Shown here: in pieces, positions 33,090 to 41,882 of the stretch
Position numbering within the stretch: position 1 is the stretch's first letter
How the letters are laid out: the number at the start of each line of letters is the position of its first letter
DNA from: Ruegeria pomeroyi DSS-3
GTDB lineage: Bacteria > Pseudomonadota > Alphaproteobacteria > Rhodobacterales > Rhodobacteraceae
Reading direction: 5' to 3'
DNA: 64,000 nucleotides
Assembly (NCBI RefSeq): GCF_000011965.2
Contig: NC_006569.1
Coordinates: forward strand, 62,001 to 126,000
Program-made: the position numbers and the translations under genes
Notes under the pieces: model-generated
The model's database searches: none
The model's input: the letters and a program-made list of their open reading frames with translations, nothing else
Told to the model about the DNA's origin: nothing

Positions 33090-34138
33090 TGCTGCTGTGG
33101 CGCTGGACCAAACGGCTGGCCTTGCTGTTGGCGGTGCTGGCAATCGGTCTTGGCGCCCCGGTGGTCTATGTGGAAACCATGTGCCGCGGCAACGGCCTGA
33201 CCCAGCCCTATGACGCCCTGATCAGCCCGGCCCATCACCGTCCTGAAAGCCGTACCCTGTTGACCTATCCCGAATGGCATATCGTTCACGCCTACGAGGA
33301 TTATGCAAAGGTCCTGAGCAGCGGCGACCCGCACGATTACGGGTTTCTGCGCGCGATCGGTGGCTTCTGGAACTCGCTCTGCACCCTGTCCCGGATCGCT
33401 CCTGAACATGGTGGCGTTGATGGCGGCACCAAGCAGATGAACTATGTGATCGGGGTGAGTTTCACCGCCGAGCTGGCGCTCAAGGCGGCTTATGAAGAAA
33501 CCCTTGGGCGGCTCTTTGCGGCCTTGCGCGGCCCGCATCGGGCGCCGCTAGACGATCTGTCAGCGGACCAGGCGGCGGCATACGCCAAGTTTCTGCAGCA
33601 GGTGCCCTGGTACAAATGGCAGTTTCGCGAAGACGTCAAAGACCTGCGCGACCGTCCCAGCACCGTCTTGCGCGACAGCGAGCGGCGGTTGGCGCTTGGC
33701 CTGGAGTACCGCGCCAAGGCGGCCTATGCGGATGTGATCGCACAGGCCGTTGCGCAGGTTGGGCAGGATGAGCTGGTTTTGCGGATGATCGTCACCGGCG
33801 TCGAGGCCGGGCAACTGGCCCGATACCAGGGCGTTCGGGTGTTGCAAGAGCGGCCGGAGGGGATCGAGATCGAGACCCCGCGTTACCGTGCGTTGACGCA
33901 TCTGATTCAGCAGTTGGCGGCTGAAAAGGTGAATCTGGTCGAGATCGCCGGCAATGACGACATCCTCTTCACCGCAATTTCGAACCGGCCGGCCGAGCCC
34001 GGCGCGCTTTTCAGCAGCGAACGGCAAGGGTTTGGCGACTATCGTCACCTGATCCTGGTGAAAGTTCCGGAGTTGGCCGAGCGGCTGCGCCTACTGAATG
34101 AATCCGGTCTGAGGCTGGAACATATTCATGACTATTAG
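33086..34138 (+). CDS. Hypothetical membrane-anchored protein (350 aa)
   Basis: An N-terminal hydrophobic anchor (RLALLLAVLAIGLGAPVVYVE) precedes a large soluble region with TYPEWHIVHAYEDYAKVLSSGDP (split: TYPEWHIVHAYEDYA), FWNSLCTLSRI and YVIGVSFTAELALKAAYEETLG. The region is probably periplasmic. I do not recognise a characterised family; the TYPEW and Y-E-D-Y residues look like a conserved core. Start is GTG 33086 or ATG 33089, both overlapping the upstream stop. It is the third gene of the oxidoreductase operon. Confidence 0.7.
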   Translation: MMLLWRWTKRLALLLAVLAIGLGAPVVYVETMCRGNGLTQPYDALISPAHHRPESRTLLTYPEWHIVHAYEDYAKVLSSGDPHDYGFLRAIGGFWNSLCTLSRIAPEHGGVDGGTKQMNYVIGVSFTAELALKAAYEETLGRLFAALRGPHRAPLDDLSADQAAAYAKFLQQVPWYKWQFREDVKDLRDRPSTVLRDSERRLALGLEYRAKAAYADVIAQAVAQVGQDELVLRMIVTGVEAGQLARYQGVRVLQERPEGIEIETPRYRALTHLIQQLAAEKVNLVEIAGNDDILFTAISNRPAEPGALFSSERQGFGDYRHLILVKVPELAERLRLLNESGLRLEHIHDY

Positions 34139-34421
34139 ATCGGTTCTGCTTGCGCTGCCGTTGCTTTTCCTGGGATGGCTTTCCGTTCTTCTGACGGTGG
34201 CAATGCTGACGGATGAAGCTCCCGCTTACGTGGTGATCTTTCCCGGGAAAGCATTCCTTCGGGGCTTGCCCGAGGATGCGTCCGTCATTGCTGTTTCAAG
34301 GCTCACTGTCACACTCACGTCGGATGCTTCGGGCTTTGCAAGATCACTTTACGGCAGCGGCGCATGGATTGTCTTGCCCGCCGGCCTGCCAGGTTGCCTG
34401 CCGCTGCCACAGGTGCGGTGA
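34128..34421 (+). CDS. Small exported or membrane protein (97 aa)
   Basis: It begins MTIRSVLLALPLLFLGWLSV with a long hydrophobic N-terminus (anchor or signal), then AMLTDEAPAYVVIFPGKAFLRGLPEDASV and a glycine-rich end. It overlaps the preceding gene by 11 nt. No family recognised. Membrane topology suggests a partner of the other exported proteins in this operon. Confidence 0.55.
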   Translation: MTIRSVLLALPLLFLGWLSVLLTVAMLTDEAPAYVVIFPGKAFLRGLPEDASVIAVSRLTVTLTSDASGFARSLYGSGAWIVLPAGLPGCLPLPQVR

Positions 34422-34656
34422 AAGGGATCCGCTGTGCCAAGCCGGTGCGGCCACTTCTGCCCGCGAAGAGAAATTTGCTTTGAACAGTTTATCAATCCCG
34501 GTTCTGAGGGTTTTCATATGGATTGACGGTGGGCTGGCGCGCGGCCTTCGCACGCAAGGCCGCCGCGTATGACACTGAAGAGTCCGATGCACCGTCAATC
34601 CGCGAACGATGCAAATGTGCCTTTCCCAATAGTCGGCGCAGCGCTGTTGCGCGCTG
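34422..34656. other. Convergent intergenic region with no supported gene
   Basis: 235 bp separate the end of the small exported protein from the end of the HDAC-like gene. Short open frames on the minus strand lack RBSs and recognisable domains. No strong hairpin with a T tract is seen. Confidence 0.35.
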
Positions 34657-35760
34657 CTAGAGGGACGCTTTGAAGCATTCAAGTCGCTGGCGCTGGAAAG
34701 CAACGAAATCCGCCGGCGGCTGGTTGGCCTCCGCCACAGCGCGAAACGGGTCGACCACCTCGCTTTCCACCCCGGCCAAGGTACGCACGACCTCGTGGGC
34801 ACAAAAGGGCACTACCGCCTCGGCATACCCGCCCTCATGGGCACAAACCAGCCGGCCGCCACAAAGGTCATTCGCCGCTCCCATTACGGCCCGGGTCAAA
34901 TAGCCAAAGGTGCCGCTATGCGCAGTCATGCGGCTGAGCGGGTCGAAGTTGTTGGCATCCAGCCCGCAGGCGACGATGATCAGCTCAGGCCTGAAGGCAT
35001 GCAACGCCGGCAGCACCAGGATGTCCATCGCGTCGATGTAGCTCTGATGTCCCGCGCCGGGCAGCAGGTTGACGTTGAGGTTCGCCCCTTCCCCCGCACC
35101 TGCGCCCCGCTCGCTGCCGCTTCCCGATCCGGGGGGGAAGCAGTTTTCCTGATGGATCGAGATCGTCAGTACATCTTCCCGTTCGTAGAAGATGTCCTGC
35201 GTGCCGTTGCCGTGATGTACATCCCAGTCCAGTACCGCGACGCGGGTCAGACCGCGCTCGGCACGGGCGGCCTCGATCGCGATGGCGATATTGGCCAGCA
35301 GGCAGAACCCCATGGATCCATCCCGCATCGCGTGGTGCCCCGGCGGGCGCGACAAGGCATAGGCGTTGTCGAAGGTGCCATCAACTACGTCAAACACCGC
35401 CCGCTTGACCAGCCCGGCCGACAGTGCCGCGATCTCGTAACTGCCCGATCCGAAGGGCGAGAATTCACCGGCATTGCCGCCACCCGCGTCGCTGAGGGTC
35501 TTGAACCGGTCCAGATAGGCCTCGCTGTGAACACGTGCCATGTCTGTCTCGGTCACCGGCTCCGCAGATTGCACGCTCAGTTGCGCGGTCAGGCCCGAGA
35601 CATCCATCAGTGACTTGAACCGCCGCTTGGATTCGGGAGATTCCGCATGGCCAGCGGCGGCCGGAGGCTGGATCCATCCACCGACCGGCATGATCAGCGC
35701 ATGTTCTCCGGTCGTGTGCCACAGGCAGTGTTCGTCAAAATAGAAGCCGGTACGTGGCAT
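34657..35760 (-). CDS. Class II histone deacetylase / acetylpolyamine amidohydrolase-like enzyme
   Basis: The 367-residue arginase-deacetylase fold protein shows SRPPGHHAM (tandem catalytic His, about residue 141), LDWDVHHGNGTQDIFY (zinc-binding Asp and His), and late CGLDANNFDPL and HEGGY. Bacterial members remove acetyl groups from polyamines or other acylated amines. It is the terminal gene, 4 bp from livM-type gene end, of a branched-chain-type ABC operon, which argues that the transporter brings in an acylated amine or amide rather than a plain amino acid. Confidence 0.82.
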   Translation of the reverse strand: MPRTGFYFDEHCLWHTTGEHALIMPVGGWIQPPAAAGHAESPESKRRFKSLMDVSGLTAQLSVQSAEPVTETDMARVHSEAYLDRFKTLSDAGGGNAGEFSPFGSGSYEIAALSAGLVKRAVFDVVDGTFDNAYALSRPPGHHAMRDGSMGFCLLANIAIAIEAARAERGLTRVAVLDWDVHHGNGTQDIFYEREDVLTISIHQENCFPPGSGSGSERGAGAGEGANLNVNLLPGAGHQSYIDAMDILVLPALHAFRPELIIVACGLDANNFDPLSRMTAHSGTFGYLTRAVMGAANDLCGGRLVCAHEGGYAEAVVPFCAHEVVRTLAGVESEVVDPFRAVAEANQPPADFVAFQRQRLECFKASL

Positions 35761-35764
35761 GGGT

Positions 35765-36703
35765 TTATCCTTCCTTGAAGTGTCTTTTCGAAGCCAGGTT
35801 GCCCAGGCGCGGGATCAGCCCGTCGATACCCCTGGGCGCAAAGATCATCAGCAGCATGGCGATCAGCCCCAGCGCGATCAGGTTCCAGCCCGGCGAGGCC
35901 GAGAGCGCCTCGCGAAGGGCGACGAACAGCATCACGCCAATCACCGGCCCCCGGATCGTACCCAGCCCACCGATCACGCAGATGAAGATCGCGTAGACCG
36001 TCCAGTTGATGTCGAAGGCGGCGATGGGCGAGACATAGAGACTGCCCATGAACCCGATGGCCCCTGCCATGCCACTGCCCGCGGCGGACAGGATGAACAG
36101 AAGCGCCTTGATACGGCCTGTCTTGACACCCAGCGAGCGGGCCGCGATTTCGTCATCGCGCATGGCGTGGACATGCAGCCCCCAGGGGCTGCGACCCAAC
36201 CACCAAAGGCCGACGCACAACCCAGCCGTCAGCGCCAGGGCCAGCCAGTAGCCCATCGAAGGCAGCAGGCTCGTGTCGATCCGGCGGGCGGCAAACAAAG
36301 GCAGGCCGGAAGAGGCGCCAAAGTAATCCATCCGGCTGACCACGATCTTGACGATCTCGGCGGCGACCCACATGCCGACGGCGAAATAGACCTCGCGCAG
36401 GCGGAAAAGGATCGGGGTCAGAACCAGCGCCAGTAACGCCGCTCCGACCCCGCAAAACGGGATCATCGCGTAGGGAGAGATCGGCAGATCCCGTGTGACG
36501 GCAAAGAGCAGGTAGGCCCCGATGGCGACAAAGGCGTGGTGGCCCAGCGACAGCAGCCCTCCGAAACCGGCCAGCAGATTCCAGCTTTGGGCGATGGCCA
36601 GAAGGATCAGCATCTCGGTCACCAGCGCCAGCGCGCCGCCGCCCAGCCAGTAGGGTACGGATGCCAGGACCAGTGCGGCCAGGGCAAGGATCAGACGGGT
36701 CAT
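35765..36703 (-). CDS. Branched-chain-type ABC transporter permease (LivM type)
   Basis: The 312-residue integral membrane protein contains several hydrophobic segments and the LivM signatures GFGGLLSLGHHAFVAIGAY and the GMAGAIGFMGSLYVSP stretch with GGLGTIRGPVIG. It overlaps the LivH-type gene by 4 nt. The real substrate of the system is unknown; see the HDAC-like neighbour. Confidence 0.88.
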   Translation of the reverse strand: MTRLILALAALVLASVPYWLGGGALALVTEMLILLAIAQSWNLLAGFGGLLSLGHHAFVAIGAYLLFAVTRDLPISPYAMIPFCGVGAALLALVLTPILFRLREVYFAVGMWVAAEIVKIVVSRMDYFGASSGLPLFAARRIDTSLLPSMGYWLALALTAGLCVGLWWLGRSPWGLHVHAMRDDEIAARSLGVKTGRIKALLFILSAAGSGMAGAIGFMGSLYVSPIAAFDINWTVYAIFICVIGGLGTIRGPVIGVMLFVALREALSASPGWNLIALGLIAMLLMIFAPRGIDGLIPRLGNLASKRHFKEG

Positions 36704-37569
36704 CGTGTCACCACCTTTCCGGCGATACCCTGCGGCCTGAGCAGCAGGAACAGCAGCAGCGTCAGATGCCCGTAAAGAAGCCCCGACGCGGGGTCGAAAT
36801 AGAAGCTGGCCACATGCACCAGAGCCAGCGCGATGCCGCCCAGGTAGCTGGCCCAGATCGAACCTAGCCCGCCGATCACGATCACCTCGAAGGCGATCAG
36901 CAACCGCTCGGCGCCGGAAAAGGGCGTGATGGTTGAGCGCATCGCCAGCAGCATCCCGGCCAGCGCGGCAAAACCCGCCGCCAGCGCCATCACCAGCGCA
37001 AAGACCCGTTTCTGCCGGATTCCGAACAGCGCCACGATGTCGGCATCCTGAGAGGTGGCGCGGATCGCCCGACCCAGGCGTGTGTGTTGCAGGCCAAGGT
37101 GCAGCAGGCCAAAAAGCACCAGCGCCAGCAGAAATATCGCAAGCGGCAGATAGCCCAGCGTCACGCCGCCGATCTGGAACCCGGCGGTTTTGATGGTGCC
37201 GATGTCGATGCTGCGGTTGTCGGCGCCGTAGATTTCGACCATCAGATTCTGCAGCACCACGGAAAGACCAAAGGTCAAAAGCAGCGCCGGCATCGGATCA
37301 GCGCTGAGCACCCGGTTGATGAGCTGCGCTTGCAGCAGCCACCCCAGCCCGAAAGCCAGCACCATGACGACCGGCAAAAGAACAAGTGGATGCACCGGCA
37401 GGTTGCCGCCAAGGGTAAAGAGCGCCAGCGCTCCGGCAACGGCGATCTCGCCATGGGCGATGTTGGCGATGCGCATGACACCGAAGATCAGTGTCAGTCC
37501 AAGACCGAAGAGCGCGTAAAGCCCGCCCAGAAACAGCCCGTTGATCAGAATGTCGATGACGATGCTCAT
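36700..37569 (-). CDS. Branched-chain-type ABC transporter permease (LivH type)
   Basis: The 289-residue membrane protein starts MSIVIDILINGLFLGGLYAL and has the LivH motifs MRIANIAHGEIAVAGALALF and VIVIGGLGSIWASYLGGIALA. It overlaps the LivF-type gene by 4 nt and the LivM-type gene by 4 nt, consistent with one translationally coupled operon. Confidence 0.88.
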   Translation of the reverse strand: MSIVIDILINGLFLGGLYALFGLGLTLIFGVMRIANIAHGEIAVAGALALFTLGGNLPVHPLVLLPVVMVLAFGLGWLLQAQLINRVLSADPMPALLLTFGLSVVLQNLMVEIYGADNRSIDIGTIKTAGFQIGGVTLGYLPLAIFLLALVLFGLLHLGLQHTRLGRAIRATSQDADIVALFGIRQKRVFALVMALAAGFAALAGMLLAMRSTITPFSGAERLLIAFEVIVIGGLGSIWASYLGGIALALVHVASFYFDPASGLLYGHLTLLLFLLLRPQGIAGKVVTR

Positions 37570-38270
37570 GCGGCTTCTCCAAAATAGGCCCGGCTGACGG
37601 CATCGAAGGCCGCAGGGGCCGAGGCACCCGCAAGAGCGACTCGCCCCGATAGCATGCAGTAGAACCGGTCCGAGACATCAAGAGCGCGGCGGATGTCCTG
37701 TTCCACCACGACCAGCGTCGTTTTCCGCTCTTTCAATTGCGCCAACGCGGCATAGACGCGGTCGACCACAACCGGGGCCAGCCCCAGCGAGACCTCGTCC
37801 ACCAGCAGAAGATCCGGGTTGGTCATCAGGGCCCGGCCAAGCGAGACCATCTGCTGTTGCCCTCCGGAAAGAAGCCCAGCGGGTCGATGCGCCATCACGG
37901 CGATTTCAGGGAAGAGGTCAAAGACCGCGTCGCGCACCCAGTGGCCGCCGCGGCCCAGATCGGCTCCGATCATGAGATTCTCTGCAACACTCATGCCAGT
38001 GAAAAGCCGGCGCCCCTCGGGCACCATCGAGATCCCCATCCGCGCAAGTTCCTGCGGACTGGCGCTGCCGATGTCGCGGCCATTCAGGCGCAGCACCCCG
38101 GCGTGGTATTGACCCAGGCCGGCTATGGCGCGCAGCAGTGTTGTCTTGCCTGCCCCGTTAGCGCCGACAAGGGCGATGGTTTCACCGCGTCTCACATTCA
38201 GCGAAATACCGAAGAGCGCCTGAAAGTCGCCGTAGCGGGCATCCAGATTTTCGATCTCGAGCATGCTCAT
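37566..38270 (-). CDS. ABC transporter ATP-binding protein (LivF type)
   Basis: The 234-residue ATPase has Walker A GANGAGKTTLLRAIAG, signature LSGGQQQMVSLGRALM and Walker B LLLVDEVSLGLAP, where the VSLGLAP string is characteristic of LivF. Four nt overlap with the LivG-type gene. Confidence 0.9.
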   Translation of the reverse strand: MSMLEIENLDARYGDFQALFGISLNVRRGETIALVGANGAGKTTLLRAIAGLGQYHAGVLRLNGRDIGSASPQELARMGISMVPEGRRLFTGMSVAENLMIGADLGRGGHWVRDAVFDLFPEIAVMAHRPAGLLSGGQQQMVSLGRALMTNPDLLLVDEVSLGLAPVVVDRVYAALAQLKERKTTLVVVEQDIRRALDVSDRFYCMLSGRVALAGASAPAAFDAVSRAYFGEAA

Positions 38271-38980
38271 GCCGGTGTCCCCAGATAGAGCGCCCGAACC
38301 TGCGGATCGGCGACCACCGCCTGTGGCGTGTCCTCGATCACCTTGCGGCCAAGCGCCAGCATCATGATCCGGTCCGAGGCGGCCTGAAGCGCGTGGGCGA
38401 TATGTTCGATCCAGAGTACGGCAAGACCGGCCTCTTTCAGGCGGTGCACCAATGTGACCATTTCGGCAGCTTCCCTATCGGTCAGCCCGCCAGAGATCTC
38501 ATCGAGCAGGATCACTTGCGGATCGGCTGCCAATGCCTTGGCCAGTTCCAGCCGCTTGCGGTCGAGAAGGCGCAGTGCGCCGCCCATCTGGTGCCGCATG
38601 GCGGTGAGACCGGTGATTTCCAGCACGGCCTCCACCTTGTCGTATGCCTTCTGCGGGGCAACGCCGTGACCGGCGTGCTGGGCCAGATAGAGCGTCTGTT
38701 CCACGCTCAGCGAGGCAAACGCCCGCGGCACCTGGAAAGCGCGGGCCATGCCGGATTTGACCCGACCCGCGGTATCCAGCCCGGTCACGTCGCGGCCCGC
38801 AACCGAAACTGTGCCGCTGTCAGCCCGTGTCACATCCATCAGCAGGTCGAACAGCGTACTCTTGCCCGCACCGTTCGGCCCCATGATGCCCAGGCAGATG
38901 CCCGGCTCGACGGTCAGGGACACGTCCCTGAGTACCTCGAGCCCTCCGAAGGACTTGGAGAGGTTGCGCGCTTCCAGCAT
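38267..38980 (-). CDS. ABC transporter ATP-binding protein (LivG type)
   Basis: The 237-residue ATPase has Walker A GPNGAGKSTLFDLLM, an RAFQVPRAFASLSV Q-loop region and Walker B VILLDEISGGLTDRE. The signature region reads GALRLLDRKRLELAKALA, slightly unusual because the canonical LSxGxQ is replaced by LRLLDRKRLE, a known LivG feature. It lies 3 bp after the binding protein gene. Confidence 0.88.
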   Translation of the reverse strand: MLEARNLSKSFGGLEVLRDVSLTVEPGICLGIMGPNGAGKSTLFDLLMDVTRADSGTVSVAGRDVTGLDTAGRVKSGMARAFQVPRAFASLSVEQTLYLAQHAGHGVAPQKAYDKVEAVLEITGLTAMRHQMGGALRLLDRKRLELAKALAADPQVILLDEISGGLTDREAAEMVTLVHRLKEAGLAVLWIEHIAHALQAASDRIMMLALGRKVIEDTPQAVVADPQVRALYLGTPA

Positions 38981-38983
38981 GGC

Positions 38984-40264
38984 TCAGACCTGCGGCAGCG
39001 CGATGGTTTCGGACTCGACACCGATATCCGGTGCCAGCGTGTTTTCGGTGATCACCAACTCGAAGGCGTGCTTGCCCGAGGACTTGCGCCACTGACCGCC
39101 CGCAAGCTGGGTTCTGGCGGTGTTCCTGATCGGGCTGTCGGCAAAGTTCACCGGGCCGACCACCGTATCGAGCCTGGTCGAGGCGAAGACATCGCGCACA
39201 GCGGCGCGGTCCTTGGGCGCCCCGGATTGCACCAGGGCGTTCAGCCCTGTTTCGAATAGCGCATGGCTGTAGCCAAGCGTCTGCACCCATTGCGCATTGC
39301 TTTCTGCTTCCCAAGCGTCGGCCAGTTCGCGGGCCGTCTGACCGGTCAGGGACGAGGCGAACGGCACGTTCGGCGTCCACCAGACCTCGGTCGTCATACC
39401 GTCGCCCCGGTCGCCCATCGCCTCGATGGCCTGTGGAAACAGGAAGGCGGCAGCGAAAGTGCAGGCCTTTGGGGTATAGCCCGCCTGCCCTGCCTGGTTC
39501 CAGAAAGTGATCCAGTGCGGCGGGAAGCCGAAGCCGGTGACGATATCGGCCCCTGCCTCCTTGAACCGCGACACCTGGCCCGAGTAATCGTCGGCGTCGA
39601 TCTTGAACATTCCGCCATCGACGCGCGAGTAACCGCCGCGTTCGATGAAGCCGGGCAGGCCCATCGCCGGATCGGCGAAGGCATTGCCGACCGGGTTGTC
39701 GAGGTAGAAATCCCCCACCACCTTGTTGGTGTCGATCTGGTCCCAGAGTCTTGTGAACGTGCTCATTGCGTCATCGGCACCCCAGAAGAAATGGAAGGTC
39801 CACGGAAAGCCCTGTTCCGGGTTCGATCCGCGCGGGAACATCCAGGCCTGCCAGGGCTGCATGGTGCTCATCGTGGGCACACCATGGATATCGGCGATCT
39901 CGCCCAAAGCGACAGCCGCGTCGCCGTCATTGATCAGCAGCATGTCCACCTGATCGCGCAGCAAGAGCTCGTTGCCCACCGAAATCGACCGGTTCATGTT
40001 GGACTGGTTGTCCTTGACGATGATCTCGACCTCGTGGCTGGCCCCGCCGGAGATGAGCCCGCCGGAAAGATGCTTGCTGATGGTCTCGACCATCCACTGG
40101 TCCGAGGTTCCGAAAGAAGCACGCGGCCCGCTGAGCGGCGAGATGAAGCCGATGCGCAGCTTCTTGCTGGCGGCGGTGACGATTGAAGGGGCGGCCAGCG
40201 TGCCGATGAAAGCAGCGCTGCCGGCAAGAAAACTGCGACGGTTCAAGGATTGGTTTCTGGTCAT
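38984..40264 (-). CDS. Periplasmic substrate-binding protein, LivK-like, Tat-exported
   Basis: The 426-residue protein starts MTRNQSLNRRSFLAGSAAF, a twin-arginine signal (NRRSFLAG), followed by IGFISPLSGPRASFGTSDQW, the family-6 (branched-chain amino acid type) binding fold. Long members of this type often bind amides or aromatic compounds. It is the first gene of the leftward ABC-amidohydrolase operon. A 16-bp palindrome lies 50 bp upstream of its ATG. An upstream in-frame ATG at 40327 would place that palindrome inside coding sequence and is rejected. Confidence 0.87.
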   Translation of the reverse strand: MTRNQSLNRRSFLAGSAAFIGTLAAPSIVTAASKKLRIGFISPLSGPRASFGTSDQWMVETISKHLSGGLISGGASHEVEIIVKDNQSNMNRSISVGNELLLRDQVDMLLINDGDAAVALGEIADIHGVPTMSTMQPWQAWMFPRGSNPEQGFPWTFHFFWGADDAMSTFTRLWDQIDTNKVVGDFYLDNPVGNAFADPAMGLPGFIERGGYSRVDGGMFKIDADDYSGQVSRFKEAGADIVTGFGFPPHWITFWNQAGQAGYTPKACTFAAAFLFPQAIEAMGDRGDGMTTEVWWTPNVPFASSLTGQTARELADAWEAESNAQWVQTLGYSHALFETGLNALVQSGAPKDRAAVRDVFASTRLDTVVGPVNFADSPIRNTARTQLAGGQWRKSSGKHAFELVITENTLAPDIGVESETIALPQV

Positions 40265-40313
40265 GTTGCTCTCCCTTTTCTTCAGCGTAGAAGAGCCGAC
40301 CGATGGCAAGACA

Positions 40314-40329
40314 TAGTGCAGATGCACTA
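40314..40329. promoter_or_regulatory. Palindrome, candidate LuxR-type operator (copy 1)
   Basis: TAGTGCAGATGCACTA has perfect 7-bp arms around GA. The same palindrome, read from the other strand, occurs at 41375-41390. It lies 50 bp upstream of the binding-protein gene start, where an activator or repressor of the ABC operon would bind. Confidence 0.6.
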
Positions 40330-40381
40330 AGTTCGGGTCGCAGATCGGGAGAACCAGGAGGCTTGGCTGCCACGTTCGTGG

Positions 40382-41350
40382 TCAAGCCTCGTCGGGTGCG
40401 GCCTCGGTCAGGGTGGGATTCGCCAGTCGCAACAGTTGAACCCGGTTCTCGACGCCGGTCTTGCGATAGATCGAGCTGACCTGATTTCGGACGGTGTTCA
40501 CCGACACATCCAGCCTTTCCGCTGCCTGCCGCATAGTCATGCCTTGAACCAGACAGTTCGCCACCAGCTTTTCTCGCCGGGACAGATCGCCCCAGGGATT
40601 GGGCGGCGTCAGCCGCAACAGCCAAAGGTCGTCAGAATACCGCTCGCGCGTGAAAACCGCGCCATCGCGCCCGACATGCGACGCGGTGGCGGCGGCGGCG
40701 CGCAGCAGGTCCGGCACCCGGCCACGGCTGGTGGCCGAGAACTCGGCGCGGTGCTGAAAGCCGGTCGAAGACAGAAAAAGCTCCCCGGTGGCGTCGACCA
40801 GTGCCCAGTCGGTGTTCGGATCGACCCGCATCCCCAGATCCAGTTGCAGGCTCATCGACAGCGCCTGTTCAATATGACGAAGGATCGCCAGAAAATCGGC
40901 GTTCTCGGTATCGGTAAAGGGTTCGGCAGCGCCCCGCCGGTACAGCGACATAAAGAAATTGAAGCGTCCGTCGCGCACCTTGCAGTGGCCGTTCAACATC
41001 TGGGTCAGGTTGAAATGGCCCGCAAAGTCACGAAAGCTGGGATCGGTGACCGCCTCGGCCACGGTGATCGACCGCGCATAGCGCTGCAGATTGCGTCCTG
41101 TCCGCACGAAAGGATCGTTGGCAAGCTGGGCCTTGACCCGCGGCTCGAAATCTTCGGGCAGGTCGCTGACATCGGTATGCACCATCGCAATCCGTCCGCC
41201 CCGGAACAGAGACCAGCCCCACCATGCCGCGTCGAACCGGGTTATGTCGCGCACCAGGTCCATCATGAACTTCTGGAAATGCAGCGGTGTGTGGGTATTG
41301 GCCTTGTCCATCAGCTTAAGGACAAACTCGCTGAGGTCATAGCGGTTCAT
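40382..41350 (-). CDS. LuxR-family transcriptional regulator
   Basis: The 322-residue protein has a C-terminal LuxR/GerE helix-turn-helix: LSRREKLVANCLVQGMTMRQ, then AAERLDVSVNTVRNQVSSIYRKTGVENRVQLLR. The N-terminal 240 residues look like a GAF- or PAS-like sensor with many aromatic residues (RFDAAWWGWSLFRGGRIAM). I see no acyl-homoserine lactone synthase gene nearby, so quorum sensing is not implied. Identical palindromes at its own promoter and at the ABC operon promoter make it the likely local regulator. Confidence 0.85.
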   Translation of the reverse strand: MNRYDLSEFVLKLMDKANTHTPLHFQKFMMDLVRDITRFDAAWWGWSLFRGGRIAMVHTDVSDLPEDFEPRVKAQLANDPFVRTGRNLQRYARSITVAEAVTDPSFRDFAGHFNLTQMLNGHCKVRDGRFNFFMSLYRRGAAEPFTDTENADFLAILRHIEQALSMSLQLDLGMRVDPNTDWALVDATGELFLSSTGFQHRAEFSATSRGRVPDLLRAAAATASHVGRDGAVFTRERYSDDLWLLRLTPPNPWGDLSRREKLVANCLVQGMTMRQAAERLDVSVNTVRNQVSSIYRKTGVENRVQLLRLANPTLTEAAPDEA

Positions 41351-41374
41351 GCCGGCGTCCTCGCTACTTGGTCA

Positions 41375-41390
41375 TAGTGCATCTGCACTA
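41375..41390. promoter_or_regulatory. Palindrome, candidate LuxR-type operator (copy 2)
   Basis: TAGTGCATCTGCACTA has 7-bp arms (8 with flanking A/T). It lies in the divergent gap, 25 bp upstream of the luxR-type start and 89 bp upstream of the NTF2-like gene at 41479, so one site could control both directions. Confidence 0.6.
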
Positions 41391-41478
41391 TATCTGGTTC
41401 TCGCGCCTTCTGGCTAGCCTTGCCTGCAATGCAACCGGCCCCGCGGACTGGAGAGGGCCGTTCCAAGTGGAGGAAGAC

Positions 41479-41862
41479 ATGCCAGAAGCCTTGAAGGACA
41501 TCATCGCAGCCAAGTCGCGCAGGTTCGAGGAAAACTTTGCCAGGGGCGATGTGCCCGCATTGGTTGCGGATTACTACAACAACGATCCGGTGGTGATCGG
41601 GCAGGGCGTGGCCACCTTCACCGGACGTGAGGGGGCAACGCAGTACTTTACCGGCGCGGTCGAAGCGATGAAATCGGCGAAGCTGACGACCTACACCATT
41701 CAGGAAGGCGAAGACAGTGCCATCGAGACCGGCGGCGTCAAGCTGACCCCGCGCGAGGACGGCGCTGCGCAGATAGACCTGACCTATGTGCTGGTCTGGC
41801 AAAGGCACGCCGACGGCTGGGCCGTGCACATGGATTATTTCATGCCTGGCGTCGTGCGCTGA
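41479..41862 (+). CDS. NTF2-like protein (DUF4440/SgcJ type)
   Basis: The 127-residue protein starts MPEALKDIIAAKSRRFEENF and has the pattern ARGDVPALVADYYNNDPVVI and a closing HADGWAVHMDYF, typical of small NTF2-superfamily proteins of the SgcJ or DUF4440 type. ATG 41479 has GTGGAGGAAG as RBS; the longer upstream frame would include the operator palindrome. It is the first gene of a two-gene unit with the aldehyde dehydrogenase. Role unknown. Confidence 0.75.
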   Translation: MPEALKDIIAAKSRRFEENFARGDVPALVADYYNNDPVVIGQGVATFTGREGATQYFTGAVEAMKSAKLTTYTIQEGEDSAIETGGVKLTPREDGAAQIDLTYVLVWQRHADGWAVHMDYFMPGVVR

Positions 41863-41882
41863 GGTCTCGGAAAGGGTCCCCG

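Noticed and set aside
40382-41350. Acyl-homoserine lactone quorum-sensing regulator
   Set aside because: The helix-turn-helix is LuxR type, but the N-terminal domain does not show the usual autoinducer-binding pattern and no LuxI-type gene is nearby.
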